A DNA stretch of 64,000 nt, from contig NZ_CP095053.1 in NCBI RefSeq assembly GCF_022921095.1, positions 1,654,501 through 1,718,500 of the forward strand, read 5' to 3'. Of the stretch, positions 27,292 through 36,273 are shown piece after piece. Each line of letters starts with the position of its first letter. Position 1 is the first letter of the stretch. The position numbers and the translations under genes are program-made. The notes under the pieces are model-generated. The model made no database searches. It was not told the origin of the DNA and saw nothing but the letters and a program-made list of their open reading frames with translations. This DNA comes from Hymenobacter aerilatus (lineage in GTDB: Bacteria > Bacteroidota > Bacteroidia > Cytophagales > Hymenobacteraceae).

Positions 27292-28596
27292 ATGACAACA
27301 GCTCCTACCCGCACGATGGCCTCGCGGGTGAAATCCATCTTCAGCGGCTCCATTGGCAATCTGGTAGAATGGTACGACTGGTACATCTACTCGGCGTTTG
27401 CGCTGTACTTCGCGCCGGCTTTCTTCCCCAAAGGCAACCAAACGGCGCAGCTGCTCAACTCGGCGGCCATTTTTGCGGTAGGCTTTCTGATGCGGCCGCT
27501 AGGCGGGTGGCTGCTGGGCCTCTACGCCGACCGCCAGGGCCGGAAAGCGGCTCTGCTGCTGTCGGTGGTGCTGATGTGCACCGGCTCCCTGCTCATTGCC
27601 CTCACGCCCGGTTATGCTACCATTGGCGTGTTCGCGCCCGTACTGCTGGTGGTAGCGCGGCTGCTACAGGGGCTGAGCGTGGGCGGCGAGTACGGCACCT
27701 CGGCCACCTACCTCAGCGAAATAGCCGACCGAAAGAATCGGGGCTTCTTTTCCAGCTTTCAATACGTGACCCTGATAGCAGGGCAGCTGGTGGCGCTATT
27801 GGTACAACTGGCTTTACAAGCGCTGCTGACTTCGGAGCAGTTGCACGCCTGGGGTTGGCGCATCCCGTTTGTGATAGGTGCAGCAGCGGCCGTGGTGGCG
27901 CTATTTCTGCGGCGGCACATGGAAGAAACAGACGCGTTCGTAAAGAAAGATCAACCCGCTGGATCGGCGCCGGAGAAAGAAGAAAGCAAGCTGCGCGTGC
28001 TGCTGCGCTACCCTCGCGAGGTGCTCACGGTGGTAGGCCTCACGCTGGGCGGCACCATTGTATTCTACACCTTCACCACCTATACCCAGAAGTTTCTGGT
28101 AAATACCGCAGGCTTCACAAAAGACCAGGCCACGCTGGTGTCGTTTGGGGCGCTGGCGGTGGCCATGGTGCTACAACCCGTAGTGGGGGCACTGTCGGAT
28201 AGGGTAGGGCGGCGACCGGTGCTGCTGGCGTTTGGGGTAGGCGCCACCCTGGGTACTGTGCCCCTCATGACAGCCTTGGGCCGCGCTAGCAGCAGTTGGG
28301 AAGCGTTTGTGCTGCTGGTCATCGCCATGCTCAATATGAGCGGCTACACGGCCATCAACGCCGTCGTGAAAGCCGAGCTGTTCCCAACCGAAATTCGGGC
28401 TTTGGGGGTAGGGCTGCCTTACGCCCTCACTGTGGCTCTGTTCGGGGGAACGGCCGAGTATGTGGCGCTGCTGGCCAAGGAATACAACGTGGAGGCGTGG
28501 TTCTATTGGTACGTGACGGCCTGCGCCATCATTTCCCTCATCACCTACCTGCGCATGGCCGATACCCGGCACACCTCGCGCATCAACCAGGAGTAG
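27292..28596 (+). CDS. MFS transporter, metabolite:H+ symporter type
   Basis: A 12-helix carrier (434 aa) of the MHS group (KgtP, ProP, ShiA relatives), which take up dicarboxylates, shikimate or compatible solutes with protons. Motifs: GNLVEWYDWYIYSAFALYF in helix 1, GFLMRPLGGWLLGLYADRQG (RPLGG then the DRxGRK loop), LLQGLSVGGEYG in helix 4, and the second loop SDRVGRRPVL. The ATG at 27292 follows MTTAPTRTM. It is divergent from the riboswitch, so it is not under its control. The substrate is unknown. Confidence 0.9.
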   Translation: MTTAPTRTMASRVKSIFSGSIGNLVEWYDWYIYSAFALYFAPAFFPKGNQTAQLLNSAAIFAVGFLMRPLGGWLLGLYADRQGRKAALLLSVVLMCTGSLLIALTPGYATIGVFAPVLLVVARLLQGLSVGGEYGTSATYLSEIADRKNRGFFSSFQYVTLIAGQLVALLVQLALQALLTSEQLHAWGWRIPFVIGAAAAVVALFLRRHMEETDAFVKKDQPAGSAPEKEESKLRVLLRYPREVLTVVGLTLGGTIVFYTFTTYTQKFLVNTAGFTKDQATLVSFGALAVAMVLQPVVGALSDRVGRRPVLLAFGVGATLGTVPLMTALGRASSSWEAFVLLVIAMLNMSGYTAINAVVKAELFPTEIRALGVGLPYALTVALFGGTAEYVALLAKEYNVEAWFYWYVTACAIISLITYLRMADTRHTSRINQE

Positions 28597-28604
28597 CACA
28601 CACA

Positions 28605-29072
28605 CTAACCGACCGGCGCTGGCGGCGTGTCGTGGCGGGCGTTCCACTCTGCTAGTAGGGGCAGTAGGTGGGGCGAGTCGTCGCTGATCCAGTGCATCGC
28701 CGAATCTGTATCGGAAAAATATTGCGCATCGAAGCGGATGGCCGGCTGTGCTAGGTCGTGCAGCGCGTTTATGGCCAACTGGTTGTGGGTTTGCCCACTA
28801 TCCAACACCAGCACCAGGCGCTCTAGGGGTAGGGCTACCAAACCGGGCATCCAGTGCGTACCCAGCCATATTTCATCATCTACCGACAGGTCGGGTACGC
28901 TGTTCATGTCAATTACCAAGCGCCGCACAGCCAGTTGCTGGAGCAGTAAAAGCAACTGCCCGGCGCTGCGGCGGAGCTGTTGTACGTTGCGGCCACTGAC
29001 CCACTCTACTCGCAATACGCTTGCTACCTCGTCATATTGCAAAACAAAATCAAGAATAGTGCGCAGAATCAC
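28605..29072 (-). CDS. Hypothetical protein, STAS-like
   Basis: I do not recognise a named family. The 155-aa product has the look of an alternating beta-alpha domain of SpoIIAA/STAS type: a strand LRVEWVSG, helix QLRRSAGQLLLLLQQL, strand RRLVIDMNSVP, and a later RLVLVLDSG. Similar lone proteins are common in Hymenobacter in my recollection, with no known role. It converges on the MFS gene with only 8 bp between the stop codons, and starts at an ATG at 29072 after an AT-rich leader. Confidence 0.65.
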   Translation of the reverse strand: MILRTILDFVLQYDEVASVLRVEWVSGRNVQQLRRSAGQLLLLLQQLAVRRLVIDMNSVPDLSVDDEIWLGTHWMPGLVALPLERLVLVLDSGQTHNQLAINALHDLAQPAIRFDAQYFSDTDSAMHWISDDSPHLLPLLAEWNARHDTPPAPVG

Positions 29073-29188
29073 AGATAAGATTTATAAAAATACAGCTATA
29101 AAAATACTAGCTATACTAGGATGAATCAATCTGGTACTAGCTTTTTTATTTTGGGAAAAATCAGCAGTTCTTCTGGCTTTAGCAAACA

Positions 29189-29217
29189 AAACCCTGGCCA
29201 CCGTAGTAGCCAGGGTT
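29189..29217 (-). terminator. Hairpin after the flavin oxidoreductase gene
   Basis: Arms AACCCTGGC (29190-29198) and GCCAGGGTT (29209-29217) with a 10-nt loop; on the minus strand T-rich GTTTTGTTTG follows. It lies about 35 bp after the stop codon of the OYE gene. Confidence 0.75.
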
Positions 29218-29249
29218 GTAATAAAAGCTCGCGTTTCAATAGGTAAGTC

Positions 29250-30338
29250 CTACTTGCTTGTTCGCTTCGGCCGCTTGGCGCGCTCGTACTGCACAGGCCA
29301 GGGCAGGTCTGCGTCCAGTTCTGGGGCGGCGTGCAGGGGGAAGTATGGGTCGCGCAGAAACTCGCGGGCCAGCAGTACCAGGTCAGCTTGGCCTTGTTGC
29401 AGAATTTCTTCGGCCTGTTGGGCGGTGGTGATGATACCCACGGCCCCCGTTGGCAGGCCGGTTTGCTGTTTCACAGTTGCTGCAAACTCCACTTGGTAGC
29501 CGGGACCAGTGGGGATTTTCGCATCGGGCACGTTGCCGCCGGTGGAGGCATCCAGCAGGTCGACGCCGTTGGCCTGGAGCACACGCGCCAGCTGCACCGA
29601 GTCGTCTTTGGTCCAGCCGCCCTCGGTCCAGTCGGTGGCCGAAATGCGTACGATAACGGGGTAGTCGTGGGGCACCTCGGCGCGAATAGCAGCCACCACA
29701 TCCAGCAGCAGGCGGCTGCGGTTCTCGAAGGAACCTCCGTACTGGTCGGTGCGCTCGTTGCTGAGCGGCGACAGAAACTCGTGCAGCAAATACCCGTGGG
29801 CGGCGTGCACCTCAATCAGTTGAAAGCCAGCAGCCAGGCTGCGGCGGGCCGCCACCCTAAAATCAGCCACAACCTGCTGAATTTCGGCTTCGCTCAGCGC
29901 GTGGGGCGTGGCTTTGTCGGGGGCGAAGGGTAGGGCGCTGGGCGCTACCACTTCCCAGCCGTCGGGCTGCGTGGCCGCAATGGCTTTGCCACCTTCCCAG
30001 GGCGGAGTGGTGCTGGCTTTGCGGCCGGCGTGGGCCAGCTGCACACCAATGGCGGTGCCCTGCTGGCGTACAAAATCAGTGATGCGCTTCAGGCCGGGTA
30101 CGTGCTCGTCTTTCCAGATGCCTAGGTCCTGGGGCGTGATGCGGCCCTCGGGCGCCACGGCGGCAGCTTCTGAGAGGATGAGGCCAGCCCCGCCCACGGC
30201 GCGGCTGCCTAGGTGCACTAGGTGCCAGTCGTTGGCGAAGCCGTCCTCCGAGGAGTACTGGCACATCGGCGACACCACAATGCGGTTTTTAAGTTCAAGC
30301 CCGCGCAGACGCAGCGGGGAAAAAAGAAGAGTAGACAT
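29250..30338 (-). CDS. NADH:flavin oxidoreductase, Old Yellow Enzyme family (YqjM/NamA-like)
   Basis: A TIM-barrel FMN enzyme (362 aa) that reduces activated alkenes such as enones with NADPH. Visible landmarks: RIVVSPMCQYS (the Cys that tunes FMN in the YqjM class), GVQLAHAGRKAS, GFQLIEVHAAHGYLLHEFLS with the substrate-binding His pair, NERTDQYGGSFENRSR and the C-terminal LAREFLRDPYFPL. The ATG at 30338 gives MSTLLFSPLRLRGLELKNR, a usual start; the longer frame reads non-family residues. It is the last gene before a hairpin and appears monocistronic. Confidence 0.93.
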   Translation of the reverse strand: MSTLLFSPLRLRGLELKNRIVVSPMCQYSSEDGFANDWHLVHLGSRAVGGAGLILSEAAAVAPEGRITPQDLGIWKDEHVPGLKRITDFVRQQGTAIGVQLAHAGRKASTTPPWEGGKAIAATQPDGWEVVAPSALPFAPDKATPHALSEAEIQQVVADFRVAARRSLAAGFQLIEVHAAHGYLLHEFLSPLSNERTDQYGGSFENRSRLLLDVVAAIRAEVPHDYPVIVRISATDWTEGGWTKDDSVQLARVLQANGVDLLDASTGGNVPDAKIPTGPGYQVEFAATVKQQTGLPTGAVGIITTAQQAEEILQQGQADLVLLAREFLRDPYFPLHAAPELDADLPWPVQYERAKRPKRTSK

Positions 30339-30431
30339 AGGGTAGGAAAAGCGTAAATGAAAACTTCCTCCCCGGCCGCAGCTTAGCTGAAACAGCCGGG
30401 ATAGGAAAAACAACACGCTCCCTAATAAGTT

Positions 30432-30466
30432 ACGACGCCTCTTCCGCGGGGCAGAAGAGGCGTCGT
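30432..30466. terminator. Hairpin between OYE and OmpA genes
   Basis: Perfect 13-nt arms ACGACGCCTCTTC and GAAGAGGCGTCGT around a 9-nt loop. It follows the OmpA-family gene on the minus strand; no strong T-run follows, so termination efficiency is uncertain. Confidence 0.65.
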
Positions 30467-30489
30467 GTTGTAAGCAAAGAAAGCAGTGG

Positions 30490-31800
30490 TTATTTCTTCA
30501 CTACCCGAATGCTGATGCGGCGATTGAGGGCGCGGCCCTCCACAGTTTCGTTGCTAGTGAGCGAGTGCTTGGAGCCGTACCCCTTGGCTTGCAGTTGGGC
30601 TACAGGAATACCCATATCAGCCAGGGCAAACATGGCAGTGCGGGCACGTTCCTCGCTTAGGTGCAGGTTTTGCAGGTCGTTGCCGAGGCTGTCGGTGTAG
30701 CCGCCAATCTTCACCACAGCGTTTGGAAACGACTTCAGAATGCCGGCCACGTTCACCAGTTGTTGGTGCGACTCGGCCGTGAGTACCGCTTTAGCAGGCT
30801 CAAAATACACGCGGTCGAAGTTGATCCAGCCCTTCGTGCGGTTCACCGGATCCACCTGAATGGTAGGCTCGGAGAGGAACGTGTAGAGGCGGTTTTCGGT
30901 GGAGCGGGCGCCTACCTTCTGGGTGGTGCCATTGGCTAGTTGCAGGATAACCGGCTGGCCCGTGTCGTAGATGTAGCTGTCGCTCTCGCTGTCGTAGTGG
31001 CCGGTAGCGGCCGAAGCAGCCGGATCGGTCGAAGCCGTAGTGGGCAGCGCCGCCGGAGTGGTAGTAGGCGCAGTGCCCGCATAAGCCGCAGTACCCGGCA
31101 CGGCCGATAGCCGCTCGTGTCCGAAGTAATAGCCCAGGCTCACGGCGAGCAGCAGCAGCAGGCCCCATTGCCAGCGCAACGAAGAGGAGGTGCGTGCGTC
31201 GCTTGCTGGCTCCGGGGTACCGCCCCAACTGCCCACACCGGCCCGTACTAACTCGGGGGCCGCCCGGGGTGCCGGCTCGGGCAGGCTGGTGCTGGCAGAA
31301 GGCCACACAGCCGCTCCAGTTGTCCCCATCTCCTCCGGCTGACTTTGCAGGTAGGCACTAAGCTGCTGTACGCTCAGCTCTTGCTCGGCAGCGTAGCGCC
31401 CCAGCGCCGCCAGGGTAGCGGCGGCCACAGTGCCCAGCAGCGTGCGGGCCGCGGTGGGCTCCACATAGGCCGATACGGCCAATCGGTTGAGGGTAAGTGC
31501 GTAGGCGTCGCCCAGGAGGCCCTGCATCAGGTCGAGGCCGCGGCGCTGCCAGTCGGTGGTGTGCAGGTCGGCGAGGTGGTGGAGCACGCCGGCCCGGTAC
31601 GCTTCCTGAGCCAGTGTAGCCAGCACCTCAGTGCCTCCCGGCCGCTGAGTGCGCGCCATCAGGTGCTGTACCACCAAGATGGCCGATTGGTTGACGACCT
31701 GCTCGACACCCCCTTCGTTCTCCTGTACGGCCGCGCTAAGCTGGGTAACTTGCTGCGCCGTGAAGGAGCTTTTCACCGTTTGGAGTAAATTCTTGCCCAT
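30490..31800 (-). CDS. OmpA family protein with DUF937-like N-terminal region
   Basis: 436 aa from the ATG at 31800. The first half is helical and Ala/Leu/Gln-rich (KNLLQTVKSSFTAQQVTQLS, LLGTVAAATLAALGRYAAE), resembling DUF937 domains. One transmembrane helix follows (WQWGLLLLLAVSLGYYFG, about residue 230), then a linker rich in Thr/Ala/Pro, then the OmpA peptidoglycan-binding domain at the C-terminus with KIGGYTDSLGNDLQN and LSEERARTAMFALAD, GYGSKHSL, RALNRRISIRVV. It probably spans the inner membrane and grips the cell wall. A transcript of its own is likely. Confidence 0.86.
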   Translation of the reverse strand: MGKNLLQTVKSSFTAQQVTQLSAAVQENEGGVEQVVNQSAILVVQHLMARTQRPGGTEVLATLAQEAYRAGVLHHLADLHTTDWQRRGLDLMQGLLGDAYALTLNRLAVSAYVEPTAARTLLGTVAAATLAALGRYAAEQELSVQQLSAYLQSQPEEMGTTGAAVWPSASTSLPEPAPRAAPELVRAGVGSWGGTPEPASDARTSSSLRWQWGLLLLLAVSLGYYFGHERLSAVPGTAAYAGTAPTTTPAALPTTASTDPAASAATGHYDSESDSYIYDTGQPVILQLANGTTQKVGARSTENRLYTFLSEPTIQVDPVNRTKGWINFDRVYFEPAKAVLTAESHQQLVNVAGILKSFPNAVVKIGGYTDSLGNDLQNLHLSEERARTAMFALADMGIPVAQLQAKGYGSKHSLTSNETVEGRALNRRISIRVVKK

Positions 31801-32153
31801 AGAAAAACCATCGTGAAAGGTGGGAATAGATGCTCCGAAGGTAAAGAAATTTATCGTCTTCAAACGCAATTGTATATAGATAAAGTGCTAATGTTCAGTT
31901 ATATAAGTTGTATTAAATTGCCGCTTTTTGCACTTTTCTGAGTAAATGTCCAACGTCGTCAGCACGCAGGAGTAAAAAGCTGGCCTCTGCTCCCGGAAAA
32001 GTGCTTTTCACGCAGAAGCCATAGGTTGAATTATCATCTAGGAAAATTGTGGCGCTGTTGGTCTATCAATACATTCTATGATAACAGTCAAGGGGGAGCC
32101 GAATCCAACATTCGGCTACCCCTTGGCAATGAAAATACGTGGTTTCAGTAAGT
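31801..32153. other. Intergenic region with a decayed reading frame and a hairpin
   Basis: This 353-bp gap is AT-rich. On the minus strand 32063-31913 reads as an open frame without a start codon that looks protein-like (NSTYGFCVKSTFPGAEASFL, then LLRADDVGHLLRKVQKAAI) and follows two stop codons, so it may be the tail of a dead small gene. A hairpin at 32089-32125 (inner arms GCCGAAT / ATTCGGC) lies 28 bp past the end of the aldo/keto reductase gene and may be its terminator. Confidence 0.45.
32089..32125 (-). terminator. Hairpin after the aldo/keto reductase gene
   Basis: Inner arms GCCGAAT and ATTCGGC are extended outward by CAAGGGG and CCCCTTG with one bulge. It sits 28 bp beyond the stop codon on the minus strand; no long T-run follows. 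Confidence 0.6.
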
Positions 32154-33155
32154 CTACCGTGCTCCTAAAATCTGCTCAATCCGTTGCAGTTCGTCGTCCT
32201 GGAAACCAGTATTGCGCAGGCACTGCAGAGAGTCAAGCAATTGGGCCGGGCGGCTGGCGCCAATGAGCACCGACGTCACGCGTGGGTCTTTTAGCAGCCA
32301 CGACAAAGCCAGTTGAGCCAGGCTTTGGCCACGCTCCTGGGCCAGCTCGTTCAACTGCCGGATCTGCTCCAGGCGCTCGGGCGTCAGTTGCTCGGGCGTG
32401 AGGTGGCGGCCCTCGCGGCCCGCCCGCGAGTCGGCCGGAATGCCGTGTAGATACTTATCCGTCAGCATGCCTTGGGCCAGCGGCGAAAACGGAATGCAGC
32501 CCACGCCCTTCTCCTCCAGTAAATCCAGCAACCCACCTTCCACCCAGCGCTCAAACAGCGAGTACTTGGGCTGATGGATCAGGCAGGGCGTGCCCAGCTC
32601 ACGCAGAATCCGGATAGCCTCAGCGGCCTCCTGAGGTTGGTAGTTGCTGATGCCCACATACAGCGCTTTGCCCTGGCGCACCACGTGGTCGAGGGCGCCC
32701 ATAGTTTCCTCCAAAGGCGTTTCGGGGTCGGGACGGTGCGAGTAGAAGATGTCCACGTACTCCAGGCCCATGCGCTTGAGGCTCTGGTCGAGGCTGGCGA
32801 TGAGGTACTTGCGTGAGCCCCACTCGCCGTAGGGGCCGGGCCACATATCGTAGCCGGCTTTGGTGGAGATAATCAGCTCGTCGCGGTAGGGTAGGAAATC
32901 TTCTTTTAGAATCCGGCCAAAGTTGGTTTCGGCGGTGCCGTAGGGCGGGCCGTAGTTGTTGGCCAGGTCGAAGTGCGTGATGCCGTGGTCGAAGGCCGTG
33001 CGCAGCGTGTCGCGGAACGTGGCTGGCACGTCCACATCGCCGAAGTTGTGCCACAGGCCCAGCGAGATGGCGGGCAGCTTCAGGCCGCTGCGCCCGCAGC
33101 GGCGGTACTCCATCTGGTGGTAGCGGTCGGGGTTGGGGTGGTAGGGCGTCGTCAT
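32154..33155 (-). CDS. mgrA: Aldo/keto reductase, L-glyceraldehyde-3-phosphate reductase type
   Basis: The protein (333 aa) belongs to the AKR14/YghZ group, NADPH-dependent reductases acting on methylglyoxal and L-glyceraldehyde-3-phosphate. It has HFDLANNYGPPYGTAE with catalytic Asp and Tyr, IISTKAGYDMWPGPYG with catalytic Lys, VDIFYSHRPDP with the catalytic His, and the NADPH-binding VLIGASRPAQLLDSL. MEYRRCGRSGLKLPAISLGL at the N-terminus is the usual AKR opening. Start ATG 33155 gives a 14-residue leader. It stands alone, divergent from the DUF2911 gene. The methylglyoxal detoxification role is from family knowledge. Confidence 0.92.
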   Translation of the reverse strand: MTTPYHPNPDRYHQMEYRRCGRSGLKLPAISLGLWHNFGDVDVPATFRDTLRTAFDHGITHFDLANNYGPPYGTAETNFGRILKEDFLPYRDELIISTKAGYDMWPGPYGEWGSRKYLIASLDQSLKRMGLEYVDIFYSHRPDPETPLEETMGALDHVVRQGKALYVGISNYQPQEAAEAIRILRELGTPCLIHQPKYSLFERWVEGGLLDLLEEKGVGCIPFSPLAQGMLTDKYLHGIPADSRAGREGRHLTPEQLTPERLEQIRQLNELAQERGQSLAQLALSWLLKDPRVTSVLIGASRPAQLLDSLQCLRNTGFQDDELQRIEQILGAR

Positions 33156-33308
33156 GAGGGGTAGAGATGAAAAAGAAGGTCAGGCGCTGCAAATAACAAA
33201 AAGCTGCTTATCTAGTGGTCGGCGGAGAAAGCGAAAATGGGTGAGCGGGAAACAAAGCTCAACCGTTTTGGCTTATAGCCGCGGTACGTATCTCAACCAA
33301 CTTCTCTC

Positions 33309-33869
33309 ATGAAACGCATCCTTTTTCTAGCGGGCGCCTGCGCTATGCTTCTGCTGGCAGCGCCTACCCGCAGCCACGCCCAAACGACGACTACCCCCGC
33401 CACTACCACCAAGCCCCCACAGGACAAATCTAAGCGGCCTAGCCCACCGGCGACTGCCTCGGCTACCGTGGGCGGCACCAAGGTGATGATTGAGTACAGC
33501 CAGCCCTCGGTGAAGGGTAGGGAAATATTCGGTGTCCTAGAGCCCTACGGCAAAGTATGGCGCACAGGCGCCAACGAGGCCACAACGTTTATGGTGAGCA
33601 AAGACGTGAAAATCAATGGCCAAGCGTTGCCGGCTGGCACATATGGCCTGTTTTCTATCCCCGGCAAAGACGAGTGGACCATCATCTTCAACAAAACGGC
33701 CAAGCAGTGGGGCGCCTACGAATATGATGAGAAGCAGGACGCTCTGCGCGTGAAAGTGAAGCCCACCACGCTAAAGCAGCCGGTAGAGCGCTTCACCATT
33801 ACAGCCGCCAACTCCGGCAAAGTGACCATGCAGTGGGCCACTACGGGAGTGGAATTTACAGTGAAATAA
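33309..33869 (+). CDS. DUF2911 domain protein, secreted
   Basis: DUF2911 proteins are periplasmic or outer-membrane-associated proteins of unknown role, common in Bacteroidota. The 186-aa product has a signal peptide ending APTRSHAQ, then a Thr/Pro-rich stretch, and the domain: VEYSQPSVKGREIFG, VWRTGANEATTFMVSKDV, LPAGTYGLFSIPGKDEWTIIFN and the C-terminal MQWATTGVEFTV. Start ATG 33309 is unambiguous. It is transcribed away from the aldo/keto reductase gene. Confidence 0.92.
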   Translation: MKRILFLAGACAMLLLAAPTRSHAQTTTTPATTTKPPQDKSKRPSPPATASATVGGTKVMIEYSQPSVKGREIFGVLEPYGKVWRTGANEATTFMVSKDVKINGQALPAGTYGLFSIPGKDEWTIIFNKTAKQWGAYEYDEKQDALRVKVKPTTLKQPVERFTITAANSGKVTMQWATTGVEFTVK

Positions 33870-33976
33870 AGACAATGTGTAGCAAGTCAGCTACATAGAT
33901 TTAAAGCTGCGGTGCTACCCTTAGCGGGGTAGTTCTCGTTATATATTGAAAATATCGCGTATGTTTGTGTAGCGAA

Positions 33977-34008
33977 AATGGCAGCCAACCTTTCCAGGCT
34001 GACTGCCA
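33977..34008 (-). terminator. Hairpin after the 46-aa small gene
   Basis: TGGCAG and CTGCCA arms with an inner AGCC/GGCT pairing across a bulge, followed on the minus strand by a TTTTCGC tract. Its location 7 bp after the stop codon supports the small gene as a real transcription unit. Confidence 0.55.
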
Positions 34009-34014
34009 CCTTCA

Positions 34015-34155
34015 CTACTTCAGCCAGTGCGACAGTAGCAGGTACAACCCGCTCCCGCCGCCGCAGGCTGCCAGCACTTTCACAACGAATGTGCTGCTTA
34101 CCTGGATGTTGAAGCTCAGCTTCAAACCATCCAGCGGCATACGTCTCTTACCCAT
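34015..34155 (-). CDS. Hypothetical 46-aa membrane protein
   Basis: A small frame that starts with ATG at 34155 and ends in TAG at 34015: MGKRRMPLDGLKLSF, then a hydrophobic helix (FVVKVLAACGGGSGLYLLLS), ending HWLK. Basic start and a single transmembrane helix suggest an inner-membrane microprotein. It fills a 460-bp gap and is followed by a hairpin. I know no family for it; conservation would be needed to prove it. Confidence 0.55.
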   Translation of the reverse strand: MGKRRMPLDGLKLSFNIQVSSTFVVKVLAACGGGSGLYLLLSHWLK

Positions 34156-34197
34156 AGTCCAGTGGATTTGAGGGTGGCCAAAACACCCTACTTATCC

Positions 34198-34227
34198 AGA
34201 AGCCCGTGCTCGCAACACGGGCTTCGC
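34198..34227. terminator. Hairpin in the gap before the SRPBCC gene end
   Basis: Perfect arms GAAGCCCGTG and CACGGGCTTC with a 7-nt loop near 34200-34226. It is placed upstream of the small membrane gene and downstream of the SRPBCC gene on the minus strand, so it may terminate the latter. Confidence 0.5.
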
Positions 34228-34330
34228 TGTTTCAGAAGCAGCCGTGTTGGCGGGGTGACAACCGTACGTTAAGTCAAAGATAAGGATATTAGCAAGATAG
34301 TGGAAATTTTTTGCTAAGTATTTTAGTAAA

Positions 34331-35245
34331 TTAGGGCTTGACTTGCCCGTACGCTCGCTCTAAATCCTGCCGCAGATTATCAAAGACATACTGGTGCTCC
34401 TGCGAAATGCCGAGTTGTTCCAGCGGCTGCCAATAGGTGCGGGGTTTTAGCTCGGAGGTGTAGGTAGTGATGCGGCTAAGGCGCGTTTGGTGAGCATCTA
34501 CTTGCTCAAACAGGTAAATAGCTTCTTTAAAACCCAGCCACTTACGCCCTGTCAACTGATACCTCACTACATCCATGCGCAGAATTTCTCCTGGGTGCAG
34601 TTCTGTAACACGCTCTACTATCTGACCACCGCTGAAGTAGCAGATGCGGCGGGCACCTACTGCTTCGCGCTCCAGCACACACTTTTGTGGAATGGGTAGG
34701 CCAATTTGCAGCAGGAAGGGCTTTGGCGCATCCAGCGTATCCACCGATTTTATTTGTTCATACACCTGGGCCGCCGAGTAAGGGAGGAGAATATCGGTGC
34801 GAACCGCAACGACAGCGGGCCGATTTTCCAGCGCTTTTTCGGCGGGTGCACTCAGCAGAAAAAATAGAAAGGGAAGGACTAATACCGGCAGACTGTTTCG
34901 ATCAGGTAGCTCTTGTCGGCGCCGCACCAGATGCGTGACCACGCTACCCAGAAACAAGCACGATACCACCAAGGGCAGGGCCATCAGGACGCAAATCATG
35001 CCTTCCAGCTGACCAACTAGCAGTAGCAGAAAGAATATCGCTAAGCTCGTAAGCAACCCTATGTGTGCCCACTTGCGGTTAGGCAGTGCCCCAATGGCTA
35101 CCCCCGTCACAACGGGTAGCAGAATAAAAAATGCCCAACCATAGGCCACTAAGCCATAATGGAGCAGTGTAAAGCCAAGCGATAGGAAAACGAATGAAAT
35201 AATGGCGGCCGTGCGGAAGCTTTTATCGAAGAATAAGGATTTCAT
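34331..35245 (-). CDS. Membrane protein with SRPBCC-like C-terminal domain
   Basis: The 304-aa protein has four hydrophobic helices in its first 135 residues (FRTAAIISFVFLSLGFTLLH, WAFFILLPVVTGVAIGAL, GLLTSLAIFFLLLLVGQL, ICVLMALPLVVSCLFLG). The C-terminal half looks like a polyketide cyclase/START-type helix-grip domain (VRTDILLPYSAAQVYEQIKS, ERVTELHPGEILRMDVV, FKEAIYLFEQVDAHQTRLSR). SRPBCC domains bind hydrophobic ligands. I do not recognise a named family. Its neighbours are the TDO gene and the small 46-aa gene. Confidence 0.7.
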   Translation of the reverse strand: MKSLFFDKSFRTAAIISFVFLSLGFTLLHYGLVAYGWAFFILLPVVTGVAIGALPNRKWAHIGLLTSLAIFFLLLLVGQLEGMICVLMALPLVVSCLFLGSVVTHLVRRRQELPDRNSLPVLVLPFLFFLLSAPAEKALENRPAVVAVRTDILLPYSAAQVYEQIKSVDTLDAPKPFLLQIGLPIPQKCVLEREAVGARRICYFSGGQIVERVTELHPGEILRMDVVRYQLTGRKWLGFKEAIYLFEQVDAHQTRLSRITTYTSELKPRTYWQPLEQLGISQEHQYVFDNLRQDLERAYGQVKP

Positions 35246-35295
35246 ATCGTTTAATCATATAGGGATTTATATCAGTAGCACAGCCTCAGTCCTAT

Positions 35296-36273
35296 TTACA
35301 TTTCTTCCCCCAGCACCTCTTCCACCCAGGCCTTGCCCCAGTCGGCTTGTTCTTGCTCGGTCCAGAGCTGGGGGTAGAAGATGCGGCGCTGAAACTTGGG
35401 CGGCAGGTAGTTGCGCCAGTTGGTGCCGCCGGTAGCGGGCACGTCGGTGGGGTCGCGCTGGAGGTAGCGCACCGCCGATTTGAAGTGCATCAGCGGCCAG
35501 TTTACGTTCACGCTCACGTCGAGCTGGCGCAGGGCGCGCACCAGGCGGGGGTGGCGCTGTTCCTCCTGGGGTAGGCGCTGCACCACACTCCACACGTTGC
35601 GGTCCGTATATTCGGCGGCGTGCTGGTGCAGCTGCTTCGTGTATTTCTCCTCAAACTGCGTGAGGGTAAGCGCCTTGGCGCCGGTTTCTTCCACGGTGGC
35701 ACCGGCTTTCCAGTAGATGCAGCCCATCAACTCCGTCGCGTCGGCCGATTCGCCTAGCAGGCGACGCTTTTCCTTGTCTACCAAGTTGTCGAGGGAGGTA
35801 GAGGCCAGCTCAATCATGCGGTACTGCACGCTCTGAAAGCCCGAGGCCGGCATCAGCGCCATCCGGAACTGCAGAAACTGCTGCTTGTCCATGCCATCCA
35901 CCATCACATCGAACGAGTCAATCAGATTCTCGAAGTAGCGGTTGATGCGCCCTACCCGCAGCACTACTTCCTGGAGGGTAGGCTGTTGTAGGTCGCCGAT
36001 TTGCTCGTACTCACAGAGACAGAGCTTGAAGTACAGCTCCGTAATCTGGTGATACATGATGAAAATCCGCTCGTCGGGAATTTGGGTGATGGGGCGCTGC
36101 AGACTCAGTAACGTGTCTAGCTCAATGTAGTCCCAATAGTTGACGTAGTCGGCGTAGTAGAGGCCTTCTAGGTAGGCGGCCAGGTCCTGGCCATCGGCGG
36201 CGTATTTCGCTTGTAGGCGACGCAGCTGAGCCAGCACAGCAGGGGAGAATTCTTCGGAAGCGGGGGTAGACAT
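35296..36273 (-). CDS. kynA: Tryptophan 2,3-dioxygenase
   Basis: The haem enzyme opens the indole ring of tryptophan to N-formylkynurenine, the first step of the kynurenine pathway. Family signatures are present: LDTLLSLQ, DERIFIMYHQITELYFKL (haem and substrate contacts), NWPLMHFKSAVRYL, and TGGTNWRNYLPPKFQRRIFYP near the C-terminus. Length is 325 aa from the ATG at 36273; the longer frame to 36315 adds residues of no family character. No kynureninase or formamidase is nearby. Confidence 0.94.
   Translation of the reverse strand: MSTPASEEFSPAVLAQLRRLQAKYAADGQDLAAYLEGLYYADYVNYWDYIELDTLLSLQRPITQIPDERIFIMYHQITELYFKLCLCEYEQIGDLQQPTLQEVVLRVGRINRYFENLIDSFDVMVDGMDKQQFLQFRMALMPASGFQSVQYRMIELASTSLDNLVDKEKRRLLGESADATELMGCIYWKAGATVEETGAKALTLTQFEEKYTKQLHQHAAEYTDRNVWSVVQRLPQEEQRHPRLVRALRQLDVSVNVNWPLMHFKSAVRYLQRDPTDVPATGGTNWRNYLPPKFQRRIFYPQLWTEQEQADWGKAWVEEVLGEEM

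Noticed and set aside
27111..28202. Long plus-strand frame overlapping the MFS gene
   Set aside because: Arg/Gly/Pro-rich reading in a different frame of the clear MFS gene; typical of shadows in GC-rich DNA.
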